A stretch of 20,089 bases of DNA, taken from positions 1-20,089 of the IMG/VR virus record IMGVR_UViG_3300031565_000492. The stretch is one strand, 5' to 3'. Shown here piece by piece: positions 1 to 5,966 of the stretch. A program made the position numbers and the translations under genes. How positions within the stretch are numbered: position 1 is the stretch's first letter; each line of letters starts with the position of its first letter. A model generated the notes under the pieces. It did no database searches and was not told the origin of the DNA. It was given only the letters and a program-made list of their open reading frames with translations. Origin of the DNA: a virus.

Positions 1-1
1 T

Positions 2-97
2 CAGCGGATTCCGGTTAAAAAAACGGATACGGCGATTTATCTACTGGACGGTCAGCAACCCCGGCGGCGGGGTCAAATTCCGGGATTTAAGGGATAA
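2..97 (+). CDS. C-terminal fragment of an upstream gene (partial, frame uncertain)
   Basis: The first 100 bases precede the first complete gene and are probably the end of another one. Frame 2 is open from the left edge to a TAA at 95-97 and gives about 31 residues, with a basic, proline-rich tail (QPRRRGQIPGFKG). Frame 3 is also open from the edge, to a TGA near 144-146, and reads like protein too (it contains YWTVSNPGGGVKFRDLRDNY), but it would overlap the next gene by more than 40 bases. I prefer frame 2 because its stop sits just before the next start, as at other junctions here. No function can be given. Confidence 0.3.
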   Translation, partial: QRIPVKKTDTAIYLLDGQQPRRRGQIPGFKG

Positions 98-99
98 TT

Positions 100-819
100 A
101 TGAAGATGCCTTTTCTAAAATTTTTCACGCGCGACTGGCAGGCTGATCCTGAGCTTCGGTTGTGCTCTTTGGAGGCGCGGGGATTGTGGATTGAAATGAT
201 CTGCATTATGACCTCGGCGAAGCGTCGGGGGTACCTTGAGTCACCCCAAGGGTCACCTTTAAACGACGAACAGCTAATTCGTTTAATCGGCACCTCTAAA
301 GATACCCTTTATGGGTGCAGGAAGGAACTTCTTGAGGCGGGGGTTCCGTCGATTGAGGATGAAACGGGTATAATCTATTGCCGCAGAATGGTTAAGGATG
401 ATTGGAAATCAAAAAAATGCTCGCAGGCTGCCAAAACCGGCGGGGGAAATCCGGCTCTAAAAAACAGCGACACAATAGAACCTATATATATTCCAGAAGC
501 CAGAAGCCATATAAGTATAAACGCCACCTTTAAAGGTGTAGATTCGGCGGCTGCGGCGAAGGTTGAGGAGATTCTCAACTGCCGGGATGAATTCAACCAT
601 CTTCCGCAAGAAGCCTTTTTCACGGCCATCCACAACAACAAAGCCAATCCGCTGTTTGAGCAGAATCACGCCGACTTCGTTTTTTCTATGACGAATGCCC
701 GGACACTGCCGAAGTGTCCAGTTACGGCTTACATTGCGTTTTTAGAAAGCACAGGGAAGCCGGGCACCACCAACCCTCCACAAGCTACAAAGCGTCCCGG
801 CCGCCCAAAATTTGATTAA
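100..819 (+). CDS. Phage replisome organizer / replication initiation-like protein
   Basis: This 239-residue protein opens with FFTRDWQADPELRLCSLEAR, followed by a GLW..M...M tract, a GYL and a short helix-turn-helix-like stretch (NDEQLIRLIGTSKDTLYGC, about 54-72). That arrangement is typical of the N-terminal domain of phage replisome organizers and DUF1376-like replication proteins, which bind the origin and load the helicase. The second half (about 140-215) looks like a separate helical domain. The tail is basic (KRPGRPKFD). A DnaB-type helicase lies downstream in the same transcription unit, which fits a replication role. The linker contains a short direct repeat (CCAGAAGCCAGAAGCCA, 493-509) of the low-complexity type seen elsewhere in the window. 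The family call is from recalled motif pattern, not a search; the exact partner is inferred. Confidence 0.6.
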   Translation: MKMPFLKFFTRDWQADPELRLCSLEARGLWIEMICIMTSAKRRGYLESPQGSPLNDEQLIRLIGTSKDTLYGCRKELLEAGVPSIEDETGIIYCRRMVKDDWKSKKCSQAAKTGGGNPALKNSDTIEPIYIPEARSHISINATFKGVDSAAAAKVEEILNCRDEFNHLPQEAFFTAIHNNKANPLFEQNHADFVFSMTNARTLPKCPVTAYIAFLESTGKPGTTNPPQATKRPGRPKFD

Positions 820-833
820 ACGGAAGGAAAACC

Positions 834-1172
834 ATGCCAAGAGTAACAGAAAAACGAGAGCACGTTGTGACCTGCCCCAAGTGCGGGAACCAGCAGAAGA
901 CGAAGGCCGTCACCGGGTTTAAGTGCAGGGATTGTGGTCATTTTTTTGCGTTGCGCGGGACGCAAAAAAAAATGCGACCGCCGTTTGATCACTTTATCAC
1001 GGTTCCGCTGGCGGGGTATTGCTCTGATTGCGGGTTGATGAGGATGGAAAATGAAAAAAAATGCGCGCGGTGTGGCGGGACGGGGATCACGAATGTGGCT
1101 CCGCCGGATTCAAAACTCAGGATTTGCGTCGGGGATGAGCTCCAGCGGTTTCAGAGAAGTTATCAGGGGTGA
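834..1172 (+). CDS. Double zinc-ribbon protein of unknown function
   Basis: The 112-residue product has two zinc-ribbon knuckle pairs: CPKCG with CRDCG in the first 40 residues, and CSDCG with CARCGG in the last half. These should bind two zinc ions, and they suggest nucleic-acid or protein contact. No enzymatic motif is visible. The start follows a GGAAGG ribosome-binding site 14 bases after the replication gene's stop, and the methyltransferase follows 15 bases later, so the three are probably co-transcribed. It could be a transcription-modulating protein or an anti-restriction accessory; neither is supported beyond the ribbons. Confidence 0.65.
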   Translation: MPRVTEKREHVVTCPKCGNQQKTKAVTGFKCRDCGHFFALRGTQKKMRPPFDHFITVPLAGYCSDCGLMRMENEKKCARCGGTGITNVAPPDSKLRICVGDELQRFQRSYQG

Positions 1173-1187
1173 AAAAGATAGGAATCA

Positions 1188-2288
1188 ATGAATGAGTTGG
1201 CACTTTTCGCAGGCGCTGGAGGCGGCATTCTTGGAGGAAAACTCCTGGGATGGCGAACGGTGTGCGCGGTTGAAATTGATCCCTTTTGCGCCCGACGACT
1301 CTGCCAGCGGCAAAATGAAGGACACCTGGCACCGTTCCCCGTTTGGGATGATGTTTGTACCTTCGACGGAATCCCTTGGCGCGGCGTTGTTGACGTGGTT
1401 TCTGGCGGGTTTCCCTGTCAGGACATCTCCGCTGCCGGAAAAGGCGCCGGAATCACCGGAAAGAGATCGGGGCTGTGGACGGAGTTCGCGCGAATTATCG
1501 GTGAGGTACGACCGCGATACGTCCTCGTGGAAAACAGTCCGCAGTTGCTTACGGCCAGAAAGCGTTGGGCCTTACTCATCCAAGTGGTGGCTTCTCTCTT
1601 TGGGAGAGTTCGGCTGCGCGAAGTCGTTGCTTTGCGATCACAGCCAGACGCTCTTCGAGTCTTGGGAGACCTTACCGAAATGGGGTTCGATGCGCGATGG
1701 GGTGTTGTCGGAGCACACCACGCCGGTGCTCCGCACAAACGCGACCGAATCTGGATTGTGGCCGACGCCAACGACACAGGACAACATTCAGCTCAAAGGA
1801 AAAGACAAACGCGGAACGACACTCGGCGGGGCCGCTCGATTCTGGCCGACGCCGAAGGCGAGCGCGGCGGGGCCGGACTTTGCGAAGCTGGATCGCTCCT
1901 CAACGGGGATCAGCCTGCAAACGGCGGCGGCGATGTGGCCGACCCCCTGCGCGACGGATCACAAAGGGGCGGGGAAAAACGGCCAGCTCCACGACCGGCT
2001 GGATTATGCGGCGGAGCGCGGTGCGACGAAGAGCAAGACCTATCCAACCCCGAAGACGAACGGCTTTTGCGGGGGATCGGGAGCGGCGGCGAAGATTCGG
2101 CAGAACGCGGATCTTTCGACGGAGGAGAAGCGGTCGATGCTGGCGGGCAATGGTGGGCAACTGAACCCGGATTGGGTCGAGTGGCTCATGGGGTGGCCGC
2201 TCGGGTGGACCGACTCAAAGCCATTGGCAACGGCCAAGTTCCGGCAGTGGTTCGACTCGCATGGAGGGTGCTGAGTAATGTTCAATGA
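1188..2288 (+). CDS. dcm: C5-cytosine DNA methyltransferase (orphan phage Dcm type)
   Basis: This 366-residue protein carries the ordered motifs of C5-cytosine methyltransferases: motif I FAGAGGG (residues 8-14, S-adenosylmethionine binding), motif IV GGFPCQDIS with catalytic Cys77, motif VI as ENS (115-117, normally ENV), motif VIII HKRDRIWIVA (183-192) and a motif X-like GNGQVP (347-352) after WWATEPGLGRV. It should methylate the C5 of cytosine in a short DNA site, either to evade host restriction or as an epigenetic mark. No restriction endonuclease is adjacent. Oddities: residues about 123-155 look like an insertion compared with remembered relatives, and the target-recognition region (about 193-320) is a Gly/Asp/Arg-rich low-complexity stretch. 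The whole gene overlaps another long frame at 1192-2274. The C-terminal codons and TGA fall in a TTCAATGATCAATT repeat. An AGGA lies 6 bases before the ATG. Confidence 0.85.
   Translation: MNELALFAGAGGGILGGKLLGWRTVCAVEIDPFCARRLCQRQNEGHLAPFPVWDDVCTFDGIPWRGVVDVVSGGFPCQDISAAGKGAGITGKRSGLWTEFARIIGEVRPRYVLVENSPQLLTARKRWALLIQVVASLFGRVRLREVVALRSQPDALRVLGDLTEMGFDARWGVVGAHHAGAPHKRDRIWIVADANDTGQHSAQRKRQTRNDTRRGRSILADAEGERGGAGLCEAGSLLNGDQPANGGGDVADPLRDGSQRGGEKRPAPRPAGLCGGARCDEEQDLSNPEDERLLRGIGSGGEDSAERGSFDGGEAVDAGGQWWATEPGLGRVAHGVAARVDRLKAIGNGQVPAVVRLAWRVLSNVQ
1192..2274 (+). CDS. Overlapping alternative-frame gene inside the methyltransferase (WPTP / GWPLGWTD protein)
   Basis: A 360-codon frame begins four bases after the methyltransferase ATG (ATGAATG) and stays open almost to the end of that gene. 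Its product starts MSWHFSQALEAAFLEE. It contains LAGFPVRTS (the other reading of GGFPCQDIS), LPKWGSMRDGV, four W/Y-PTP units (about 1759, 1843, 1936, 2041) and ends with NPDWVEWLMGWPLGWTDSKP. I recall an abundant phage protein family with these features (WPTPTxxD blocks, then NPxWVEWLMGWPxGWTD), also seen as stand-alone genes and as fusions to methyltransferases. The WPTP blocks coincide with the VADA/LADA/VADP segments of the methyltransferase frame. Whether it is translated is unknown: high G+C alone can keep frames open, and a third forward frame is also open at 1565-2164. Its function is unknown. Confidence 0.45.
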   Translation: MSWHFSQALEAAFLEENSWDGERCARLKLIPFAPDDSASGKMKDTWHRSPFGMMFVPSTESLGAALLTWFLAGFPVRTSPLPEKAPESPERDRGCGRSSRELSVRYDRDTSSWKTVRSCLRPESVGPYSSKWWLLSLGEFGCAKSLLCDHSQTLFESWETLPKWGSMRDGVLSEHTTPVLRTNATESGLWPTPTTQDNIQLKGKDKRGTTLGGAARFWPTPKASAAGPDFAKLDRSSTGISLQTAAAMWPTPCATDHKGAGKNGQLHDRLDYAAERGATKSKTYPTPKTNGFCGGSGAAAKIRQNADLSTEEKRSMLAGNGGQLNPDWVEWLMGWPLGWTDSKPLATAKFRQWFDSHGGC

Positions 2289-2312
2289 TCAATTTTCAAT
2301 AATCAATGTTTA
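2276..2312 (+). repeat. Interspersed repeat, TCAATG family
   Basis: The stretch between the methyltransferase and the next gene is built from variants of AATGTTCAATGATCAATT. A related block lies at 13369-13398, and the reverse-complement type lies at 5625-5643. It supplies the last codons and stop of the methyltransferase and runs straight into the AAGGTGGTG ribosome-binding site of the next gene. Confidence 0.7.
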
Positions 2313-2325
2313 AGGTGGTGAAAAT

Positions 2326-2778
2326 ATGAAGATACATAAAATTGGATGGTTGAATGTTCCGGGGTTCGTGCCGGAGAGCTGGAACCCGATTGTGGGGTGC
2401 TCGAAGGTTTCTGAGGGGTGCGAGCATTGCTACGCCGAGCGGCTGGCGCGGCGGCTGGCCTCGATGGAGACGGCTGGCTACACGGACACAACGGGCCATC
2501 CCTGCCTTTTGGAATGGAAAACGATGAAGAGACTCGGTCCAGTTGCGCAGGTTGTGGCTCTGGTGCTGTTTGTTGCGGCGCTGGGCGTGGATGTTTTGGT
2601 TTTTAATGCGCTGGTGGAACCGCAGAAGCCGGTCAGGGAATTGAACGGCTATCGGCTGGTTTGCGCAGGTGGAGAAATCAGGACGGTCTATACCGCCCGG
2701 CCCGTTGGAACGGGGCTGGTGCTGAGTGTGGAATATTTGGATGAGGTGTCTGACTGGATGGAAGGCGGTGTGAAATGA
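2326..2778 (+). CDS. Truncated gp37/gp68-like (DUF5131) N-terminus fused to a small membrane protein
   Basis: Residues 1-66 match the start of the phage gp37/gp68 family, a radical-SAM-like fold: SWNPIVGCSKVSEGCEHCYA gives Cys25, Cys32 and Cys35, followed by ERLARRL. Family members are normally several times longer. Here the match stops at residue 66 and continues directly into MKRLGPVAQVVALVLFVAAL (67-86), a hydrophobic segment with the look of a true N-terminus, followed by about 55 soluble residues. The internal ATG at 2524 may be the real start of an 84-residue membrane protein, leaving 2326-2523 as a remnant. The upstream ATG does have a strong site (AAGGTGGTG). The downstream lysozyme-like gene overlaps by ATGA, so the membrane part could be a holin or spanin-like lysis partner; that is inference. 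The radical-SAM activity is very unlikely to survive. Confidence 0.55.
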   Translation: MKIHKIGWLNVPGFVPESWNPIVGCSKVSEGCEHCYAERLARRLASMETAGYTDTTGHPCLLEWKTMKRLGPVAQVVALVLFVAALGVDVLVFNALVEPQKPVRELNGYRLVCAGGEIRTVYTARPVGTGLVLSVEYLDEVSDWMEGGVK

Positions 2779-3119
2779 CGAATGCAATTATGGGAATCGT
2801 GATGGCGTTGATGCTTGTTGAAAACAGCGGGCCAACAGATCGTGGAGCCTGTGGCGGCGTCGGGGTGCTTCAGATTACGGAAATAATGTTTCGGGAGTAC
2901 GTCCGGCTGGGCGGGTTGCTTCCGCCGGAGGCGAGGGAAAGTCCGATGCTGTCGAAGCAGATTGCGCATAAGGTTTTGAGCGAACGGTTTAAACGGCGGG
3001 GAACAGACCCCTCCACGTCCGAGGGAATCCGTTACGCCGCGTGGCTCTGGAATCCGCACGATCCGAAGTATTACTCAAAGCTGAAAGGAAAATTAAATGA
3101 AGTGCCAGCGTGGGACTGA
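2775..3119 (+). CDS. Lysozyme/transglycosylase-like protein, putative endolysin
   Basis: The 114-residue protein has the pattern of a small lysozyme-superfamily domain: MLVENSG with candidate catalytic Glu16, then GGVGVLQIT (27-35), a common G-x-LQI substrate-cleft motif, and a C-terminal WLWNPHDPKYYSKLKGKL resembling the W.N...YY.KV end of phage transglycosylase-like proteins. It would cut the glycan strands of peptidoglycan. It overlaps the preceding membrane-protein gene by four bases (ATGA at 2775-2778), so a holin-endolysin pair is possible. It lies before the helicase gene, an unusual place for a lysis gene. The N-terminus is somewhat hydrophobic but is not a clear signal peptide. Alternatives are a virion-associated lysin or a general structural protein of the same fold. 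Confidence 0.5.
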   Translation: MTNAIMGIVMALMLVENSGPTDRGACGGVGVLQITEIMFREYVRLGGLLPPEARESPMLSKQIAHKVLSERFKRRGTDPSTSEGIRYAAWLWNPHDPKYYSKLKGKLNEVPAWD

Positions 3120-3134
3120 ACAGAACGGGGGCTT

Positions 3135-4652
3135 ATGAACGAGGTTAATGAAAGAGGGCAGCGGCTTCCGCCGTGCAGTGAGGAGGCGGAACGCGGGGTA
3201 CTGGGCTCGGCGCTGATTGAGCCGATCCTGGTGATTTCGATGTTGAAGGGGAAGTTTTTGTTTACAGCGGATCATTTTTATGTGCCTGCGCACCGGGTGC
3301 TTTGGGAGAGTCTGGACGAAATGTATTTGGCGAATAAGCCGGTGGATTTGATGCTGGTTGGTGAGCACCTGAAAGATAATGAAATGCTGGATCAGGTGGG
3401 GGGTTATGCGTTTTTGGAGGGACTGATTGACAGCACGCCGACCTCGGCCCATGCGGAGTTTTATGCGGAACAGGTGCGCGCCAAGTGGATTCTGCGCGGC
3501 GCGATCCGGCAGGCGAATCTGGTGATTGATAAGGCGTATCTGCCGGACTCGACGGAGAACGCGGAGGCATTTCTGGCGGAGATCCCGAACGGGTTTATGC
3601 AGATTGCCGGCGGGATTGTGAAGGAGGAGAGGCGCTCGGACGCCTTTGACGCTGTGATTGAGGAAATTGAATATTCCAAAAGCCGTCAGGTGGCGATCAG
3701 CCGAGGCGAGATCCCCCCTCCTCCGCGCTATGTTTCGACGCCGTGGGAGGAGATCAATCAGAGCATCGGCGGCGGATTCCGTCCCTATTTCCATGTGATC
3801 GGAGCGGAAAGTTCTGCGGGGAAAACGACGATGGTGGCGCAGTTGGCGGAGCACATTGCGGGGACACTGGGAAAGAAGGTGCATTTTCTGTCGATGGACG
3901 CCGATGCCGAGGAGCACGCAGCGCGGGATATGTCGCGCAACTCGGGGGTGTCGTTGCCGAAGTTGATGAGCGGGTTTGCCCGGCGCGGCCAGATGGAGTC
4001 GTTTAAGGCGCAGGCCGCGCGGCTGGTTGGCCTTCCGATTGTGATTGACAGCAAGAGTTTCACGCTGGACGCGCAAGAGGCCAGCATTCGGATGAGCCAT
4101 ATGCGCAGTCAGATTGGTGTGGTGATTATCGACTATTTTCAGCTGACCCGGTTGGGCGATCATAAGGTGGACATGATGGAAAACTACCGGATCAGTGCCT
4201 GCTGCAAGCGCTATAAGGAGCTGGCGCGCGAGCTGGGAATTCCGTTCATCGGCCTATCGCAAGTCAACCGCTCGGCACACACACAGAACCGCTTTATTAT
4301 GAAGCAGGATCTGCGCGGATCGGGGGAGATTGATGAAGTGGCGCACACGATTTTGCTGATGTATAAGGACCGAGACATCACGGACAGCAAGGGCAAAGTG
4401 ACCACGACGGGGGCTTTGGAGGAAAACCATATTCGGCCGGTCTGGTGGGAATGGGTGAAGAATAAGAACGGCCCGCTGGGCGCCTACGAAACGTGGTTGT
4501 ATTCCAATTATTTTAAATTTGAGATTGCCGCCGAGGGCGCGTTTGAAAGGGCGGCGCAGGCCCAGTCCGAGGGTCGGCTGGCGCACGGGATTCCGGCACG
4601 CGATGAAGGGCCGGATGAAGACGACCGGGAACCGGAGGGGATGATTTTGTAG
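3135..4652 (+). CDS. dnaB: Replicative DNA helicase, DnaB type
   Basis: This 505-residue protein has the full DnaB layout. The N-terminal domain starts PPCSEEAERGVLGSALIEP and includes DQVGGYAFLEGLIDSTPT (86-103), typical of DnaB-N. The RecA-like ATPase domain follows from about 200: Walker A GAESSAGKTT (223-232), Walker B VVIIDYFQL (329-337), then GLSQVNRS (373-380) and QDLRGSGEIDEVAHTILLMY (391-410), which carries the sensor and arginine-finger region. It unwinds the phage replication fork from 5' to 3' as a hexamer and presumably cooperates with the organizer protein at 100-819. Its length is slightly above the usual 450-480 because of an acidic tail (DEGPDEDDREPEG). The ATG follows a GGGGGC site. 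No primase is visible in the window, so the host enzyme or an unseen gene would be needed. Confidence 0.9.
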   Translation: MNEVNERGQRLPPCSEEAERGVLGSALIEPILVISMLKGKFLFTADHFYVPAHRVLWESLDEMYLANKPVDLMLVGEHLKDNEMLDQVGGYAFLEGLIDSTPTSAHAEFYAEQVRAKWILRGAIRQANLVIDKAYLPDSTENAEAFLAEIPNGFMQIAGGIVKEERRSDAFDAVIEEIEYSKSRQVAISRGEIPPPPRYVSTPWEEINQSIGGGFRPYFHVIGAESSAGKTTMVAQLAEHIAGTLGKKVHFLSMDADAEEHAARDMSRNSGVSLPKLMSGFARRGQMESFKAQAARLVGLPIVIDSKSFTLDAQEASIRMSHMRSQIGVVIIDYFQLTRLGDHKVDMMENYRISACCKRYKELARELGIPFIGLSQVNRSAHTQNRFIMKQDLRGSGEIDEVAHTILLMYKDRDITDSKGKVTTTGALEENHIRPVWWEWVKNKNGPLGAYETWLYSNYFKFEIAAEGAFERAAQAQSEGRLAHGIPARDEGPDEDDREPEGMIL

Positions 4653-4662
4653 GGAGAAAGAT

Positions 4663-4690
4663 GAAACCTGAAACCTGAAACGTGAAACTT
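4663..4690 (+). repeat. Interspersed repeat, GAAACCTGAAACC family
   Basis: Tandem GAAACCTGAAACCTGAAAC units fill the gap between the helicase stop and the next start. The same family occurs at 4969-5000, 5780-5812, 8318-8374, 11535-11572 and 18181-18225. Confidence 0.85.
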
Positions 4691-4706
4691 TTGGGATTTT
4701 AAAACT

Positions 4707-5012
4707 ATGACTGCGAAGCTGACAAGAGACTGGTGGGTGTGTCTGTGCGACGAGTACGGCAATGCGCATCACATGACCGTGGGGGAGTGGCTGGGGGCCA
4801 ACCGGCTGGCGTTGCTGCAAGGCGGCTGTGAGGCGCAGGCCGTGGCGCTGGCGGACAGTCTGGACAGCTCTCAGGCGGCGGGTCGGATTGTGAAGCGGCA
4901 GATTGCCGCAGCGCGGATTGCGGCGGCGGATGCCGCCGTGGCGGCAGAGAACGGGGGGGAGCTTTGCACGAAACTTGAAACTGGAAACCTGAAACCTGAG
5001 GGAAATGTATGA
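4707..5012 (+). CDS. Hypothetical protein with repeat-derived C-terminus
   Basis: I do not recognise this 101-residue protein. The first 40 residues (TRDWWVCLCDEYGN...GEWLGANRL) look like a small folded domain. Residues 45-85 are an Ala-rich, probably helical segment ending DAAVAAENGG. The last residues (KLETGNLKPEGNV) are translated from a GAAAC-type interspersed repeat, so the C-terminus was probably acquired when the repeat inserted. It overlaps the next gene by ATGA (5009-5012). No strong Shine-Dalgarno is seen before the ATG. Confidence 0.55.
   Translation: MTAKLTRDWWVCLCDEYGNAHHMTVGEWLGANRLALLQGGCEAQAVALADSLDSSQAAGRIVKRQIAAARIAAADAAVAAENGGELCTKLETGNLKPEGNV
4931..4953 (+). repeat. 23-bp palindromic repeat, copy 1
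   Basis: The 23 bases are identical to 8883-8905. The core TGCCGC-CGTG-GCGGCA forms a 6-bp stem with a four-base loop, followed by GAGAACG. Both copies lie in frame near the 3' end of a small gene and encode AAVAAEN. Confidence 0.7.
4969..5000 (+). repeat. Interspersed repeat, GAAACCTGAAACC family (inside a coding region)
   Basis: Degenerate GAAACTTGAAACTGGAAACC units form the end of the 4707-5012 reading frame and run up to the GAGGGAAATG that provides the ribosome-binding site of the next gene. Confidence 0.8.
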
Positions 5013-5269
5013 CGGAAGTTATTGATTTGAGGCGGCTGTGCGCGCAAAGGCGCAAAGGCGCGAAGGTTTGGAAGATGGCGGGTCGCATTTTTAAAAGTGA
5101 GCTGGTGATCAGCTATGACCGGGCGACGGGGCGGAGCCGGTTGTTTTTCCGCCTTCGCCCGGGCTATAGCGGACAGGGAGGGATAGAGGTTGACCCGAAT
5201 TACGCGCCCCGCACGAGCGGGTTAAAAATGAACGCGAAAGGGAAGCAAGTAGATGGCGAAGAAAACTAA
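5009..5269 (+). CDS. Hypothetical small protein; N-terminus partly repeat-encoded
   Basis: The 86-residue frame starts in an ATGA overlap with its upstream neighbour and has GAGGGA as a ribosome-binding site. Residues 10-20 (LCAQRRKGAKV) come from a CGCAAAGGCGCAAAGG-type repeat. The part after it, from an internal Met at 5075, reads as a compact beta-rich domain (MAGRIFKSELVISYDRATG, then SRLFFRLRPGYSGQGG). So the original gene may have begun at 5075. The function is not recognised. It overlaps the next gene by 17 bases. Confidence 0.5.
   Translation: MTEVIDLRRLCAQRRKGAKVWKMAGRIFKSELVISYDRATGRSRLFFRLRPGYSGQGGIEVDPNYAPRTSGLKMNAKGKQVDGEEN
5039..5066 (+). repeat. Interspersed repeat, CGCAAAGGCGCAAAGG family
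   Basis: A run of CGCGCAAAGGCGCAAAGG followed by CGCGAAGG, inside the 5009-5269 frame. I recall this type as a common dispersed low-complexity repeat in PVC-group genomes; this is not verified. Confidence 0.65.
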
Positions 5270-5636
5270 ACTGCTGGATTTGATCGCGCCGGTTGAGCTG
5301 TTTGGAAACAGCTATGCGTCTTCGTGCGGGGAACGGTGGAGTGCGGGTCTTCTATATGCCGAAGTGAAAAGGCAAAAGATTCAACCAGAGCGGTTTCCCC
5401 TGCGCTTTGCAAACACCTCGGAGTCTCCATTCGATGGAGATCGGATGTGCGACTTCATCTATCACGCCCGGCGCATTCTGAATGCGGACTATAGTATTCC
5501 GATTGTTATCAGTCCGCAGGGCGGAATTGTGGACGGATTTCACCGTGTTGCGCACGCGATTCTCGACGGAAAAGATTTTGTGATGTGTTACCGCTTGAAT
5601 GAAATGCCGGAGCCGGACGGAAAGGATGAGCAATGA
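5253..5636 (+). CDS. ParB/sulfiredoxin-like small protein
   Basis: In this 127-residue protein the C-terminal half (PIVISPQGGIVDGFHRVAHA at about 83-102, then ILDGKDFVMCYRLNEMP) follows the pattern of the ParB/Srx N-terminal fold: a hydrophobic strand, then G.I.DG.HR..A, which carries the conserved nucleotide- and phosphate-contacting DGxHR box. Such stand-alone phage domains can be CTP-binding or nuclease-like. No DNA-binding domain follows, so this is not a full partition protein. The N-terminal half is not recognised. It starts 17 bases inside the previous gene. Its last residues (GKDEQ) and stop lie in a GAGCAATGAGCATTGAGC repeat that also contains the next gene's ATG. Confidence 0.55.
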   Translation: MAKKTKLLDLIAPVELFGNSYASSCGERWSAGLLYAEVKRQKIQPERFPLRFANTSESPFDGDRMCDFIYHARRILNADYSIPIVISPQGGIVDGFHRVAHAILDGKDFVMCYRLNEMPEPDGKDEQ

Positions 5637-5643
5637 GCATTGA
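5625..5643 (+). repeat. Interspersed repeat, inverted TCAATG family, spanning a stop-start junction
   Basis: GATGAGCAATGAGCATTGAG is the reverse-complement type of the CTCAATGCTCAATG repeat at 13369-13398. It contains the stop of the 5253 gene and the ATG (5633) of the next gene. Confidence 0.6.
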
Positions 5644-5965
5644 GCGGGTGAGCCGATGGTTTGCGATGGGGTTCCGGGCGGGTGAGGACGGGAAGGATGA
5701 GAGCGCCCTGCCCTTGTCGTCCTGCCCGGATGAGTGGCAGGCGGCGGAGCTTCGGGCGGGGTACGCAACTGCGTTGCGGAAATCTGAAATTGGAAATTTG
5801 AAACCTGAAAAAGAAGGTGGCGCACATATTCAGTTTTGGATGGTTTCCGGGGATTGGAAACACGCGGATGTTGAACGGGAGATTTTGACCACGGAATACA
5901 CAGAAAACACGGAAGGGATGAACGTGGAGCACAGCGGCAAAGAAAGCCGCAGAGAGGACGGTTGA
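5633..5965 (+). CDS. Small protein with a long repeat-derived C-terminal half
   Basis: Residues 1-47 (MSIERVSRWFAMGFRAGEDG, then ...WQAAELRAGYATA) look like a genuine small domain. The W..GF..G..G ... W......GY pattern weakly recalls the Rmf/CrpP-like mini-proteins of phages. The rest is largely a translation of dispersed repeats: KSEIGNLKPEK from a GAAATTGGAAATTTG unit (5780-5812) and TTEYTENTEG from an ACCACGGAATACACAGAAAA unit (5888-5915). The true protein may once have ended near residue 48. It starts four bases before the preceding gene's stop. Function unknown. Confidence 0.45.
   Translation: MSIERVSRWFAMGFRAGEDGKDESALPLSSCPDEWQAAELRAGYATALRKSEIGNLKPEKEGGAHIQFWMVSGDWKHADVEREILTTEYTENTEGMNVEHSGKESRREDG
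5780..5812 (+). repeat. Interspersed repeat, GAAACCTGAAACC family (in frame)
   Basis: Degenerate units AAATCTGAAATTGG, AAATTTG and AAACCTGAAA inside the 5633-5965 frame. Confidence 0.75.
5888..5950 (+). repeat. Interspersed repeat, ACACGGAA family with hairpin
   Basis: ACCACGGAATACACAGAAAA followed by CACGGAAGGG, then a small inverted repeat GCGGC-AAAGAAA-GCCGC (5934-5950). I recall the first part as a dispersed repeat of PVC-type genomes, where it yields TTEYTENTE peptides in gene calls; not verified. Confidence 0.65.
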
Positions 5966-5966
5966 C

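Noticed and set aside
1565-2164. Third forward frame of 199 codons inside the methyltransferase
   Set aside because: It is almost entirely Arg/Ala/Gly with no ordered motif. It shows how G+C content keeps frames open here, a caution for the 1192 frame too.
3093-4163. 356-codon open frame on the minus strand
   Set aside because: It is antisense to the DnaB helicase, is His/Arg/Leu-rich with no domain, and arises from high G+C codon bias in the real gene.
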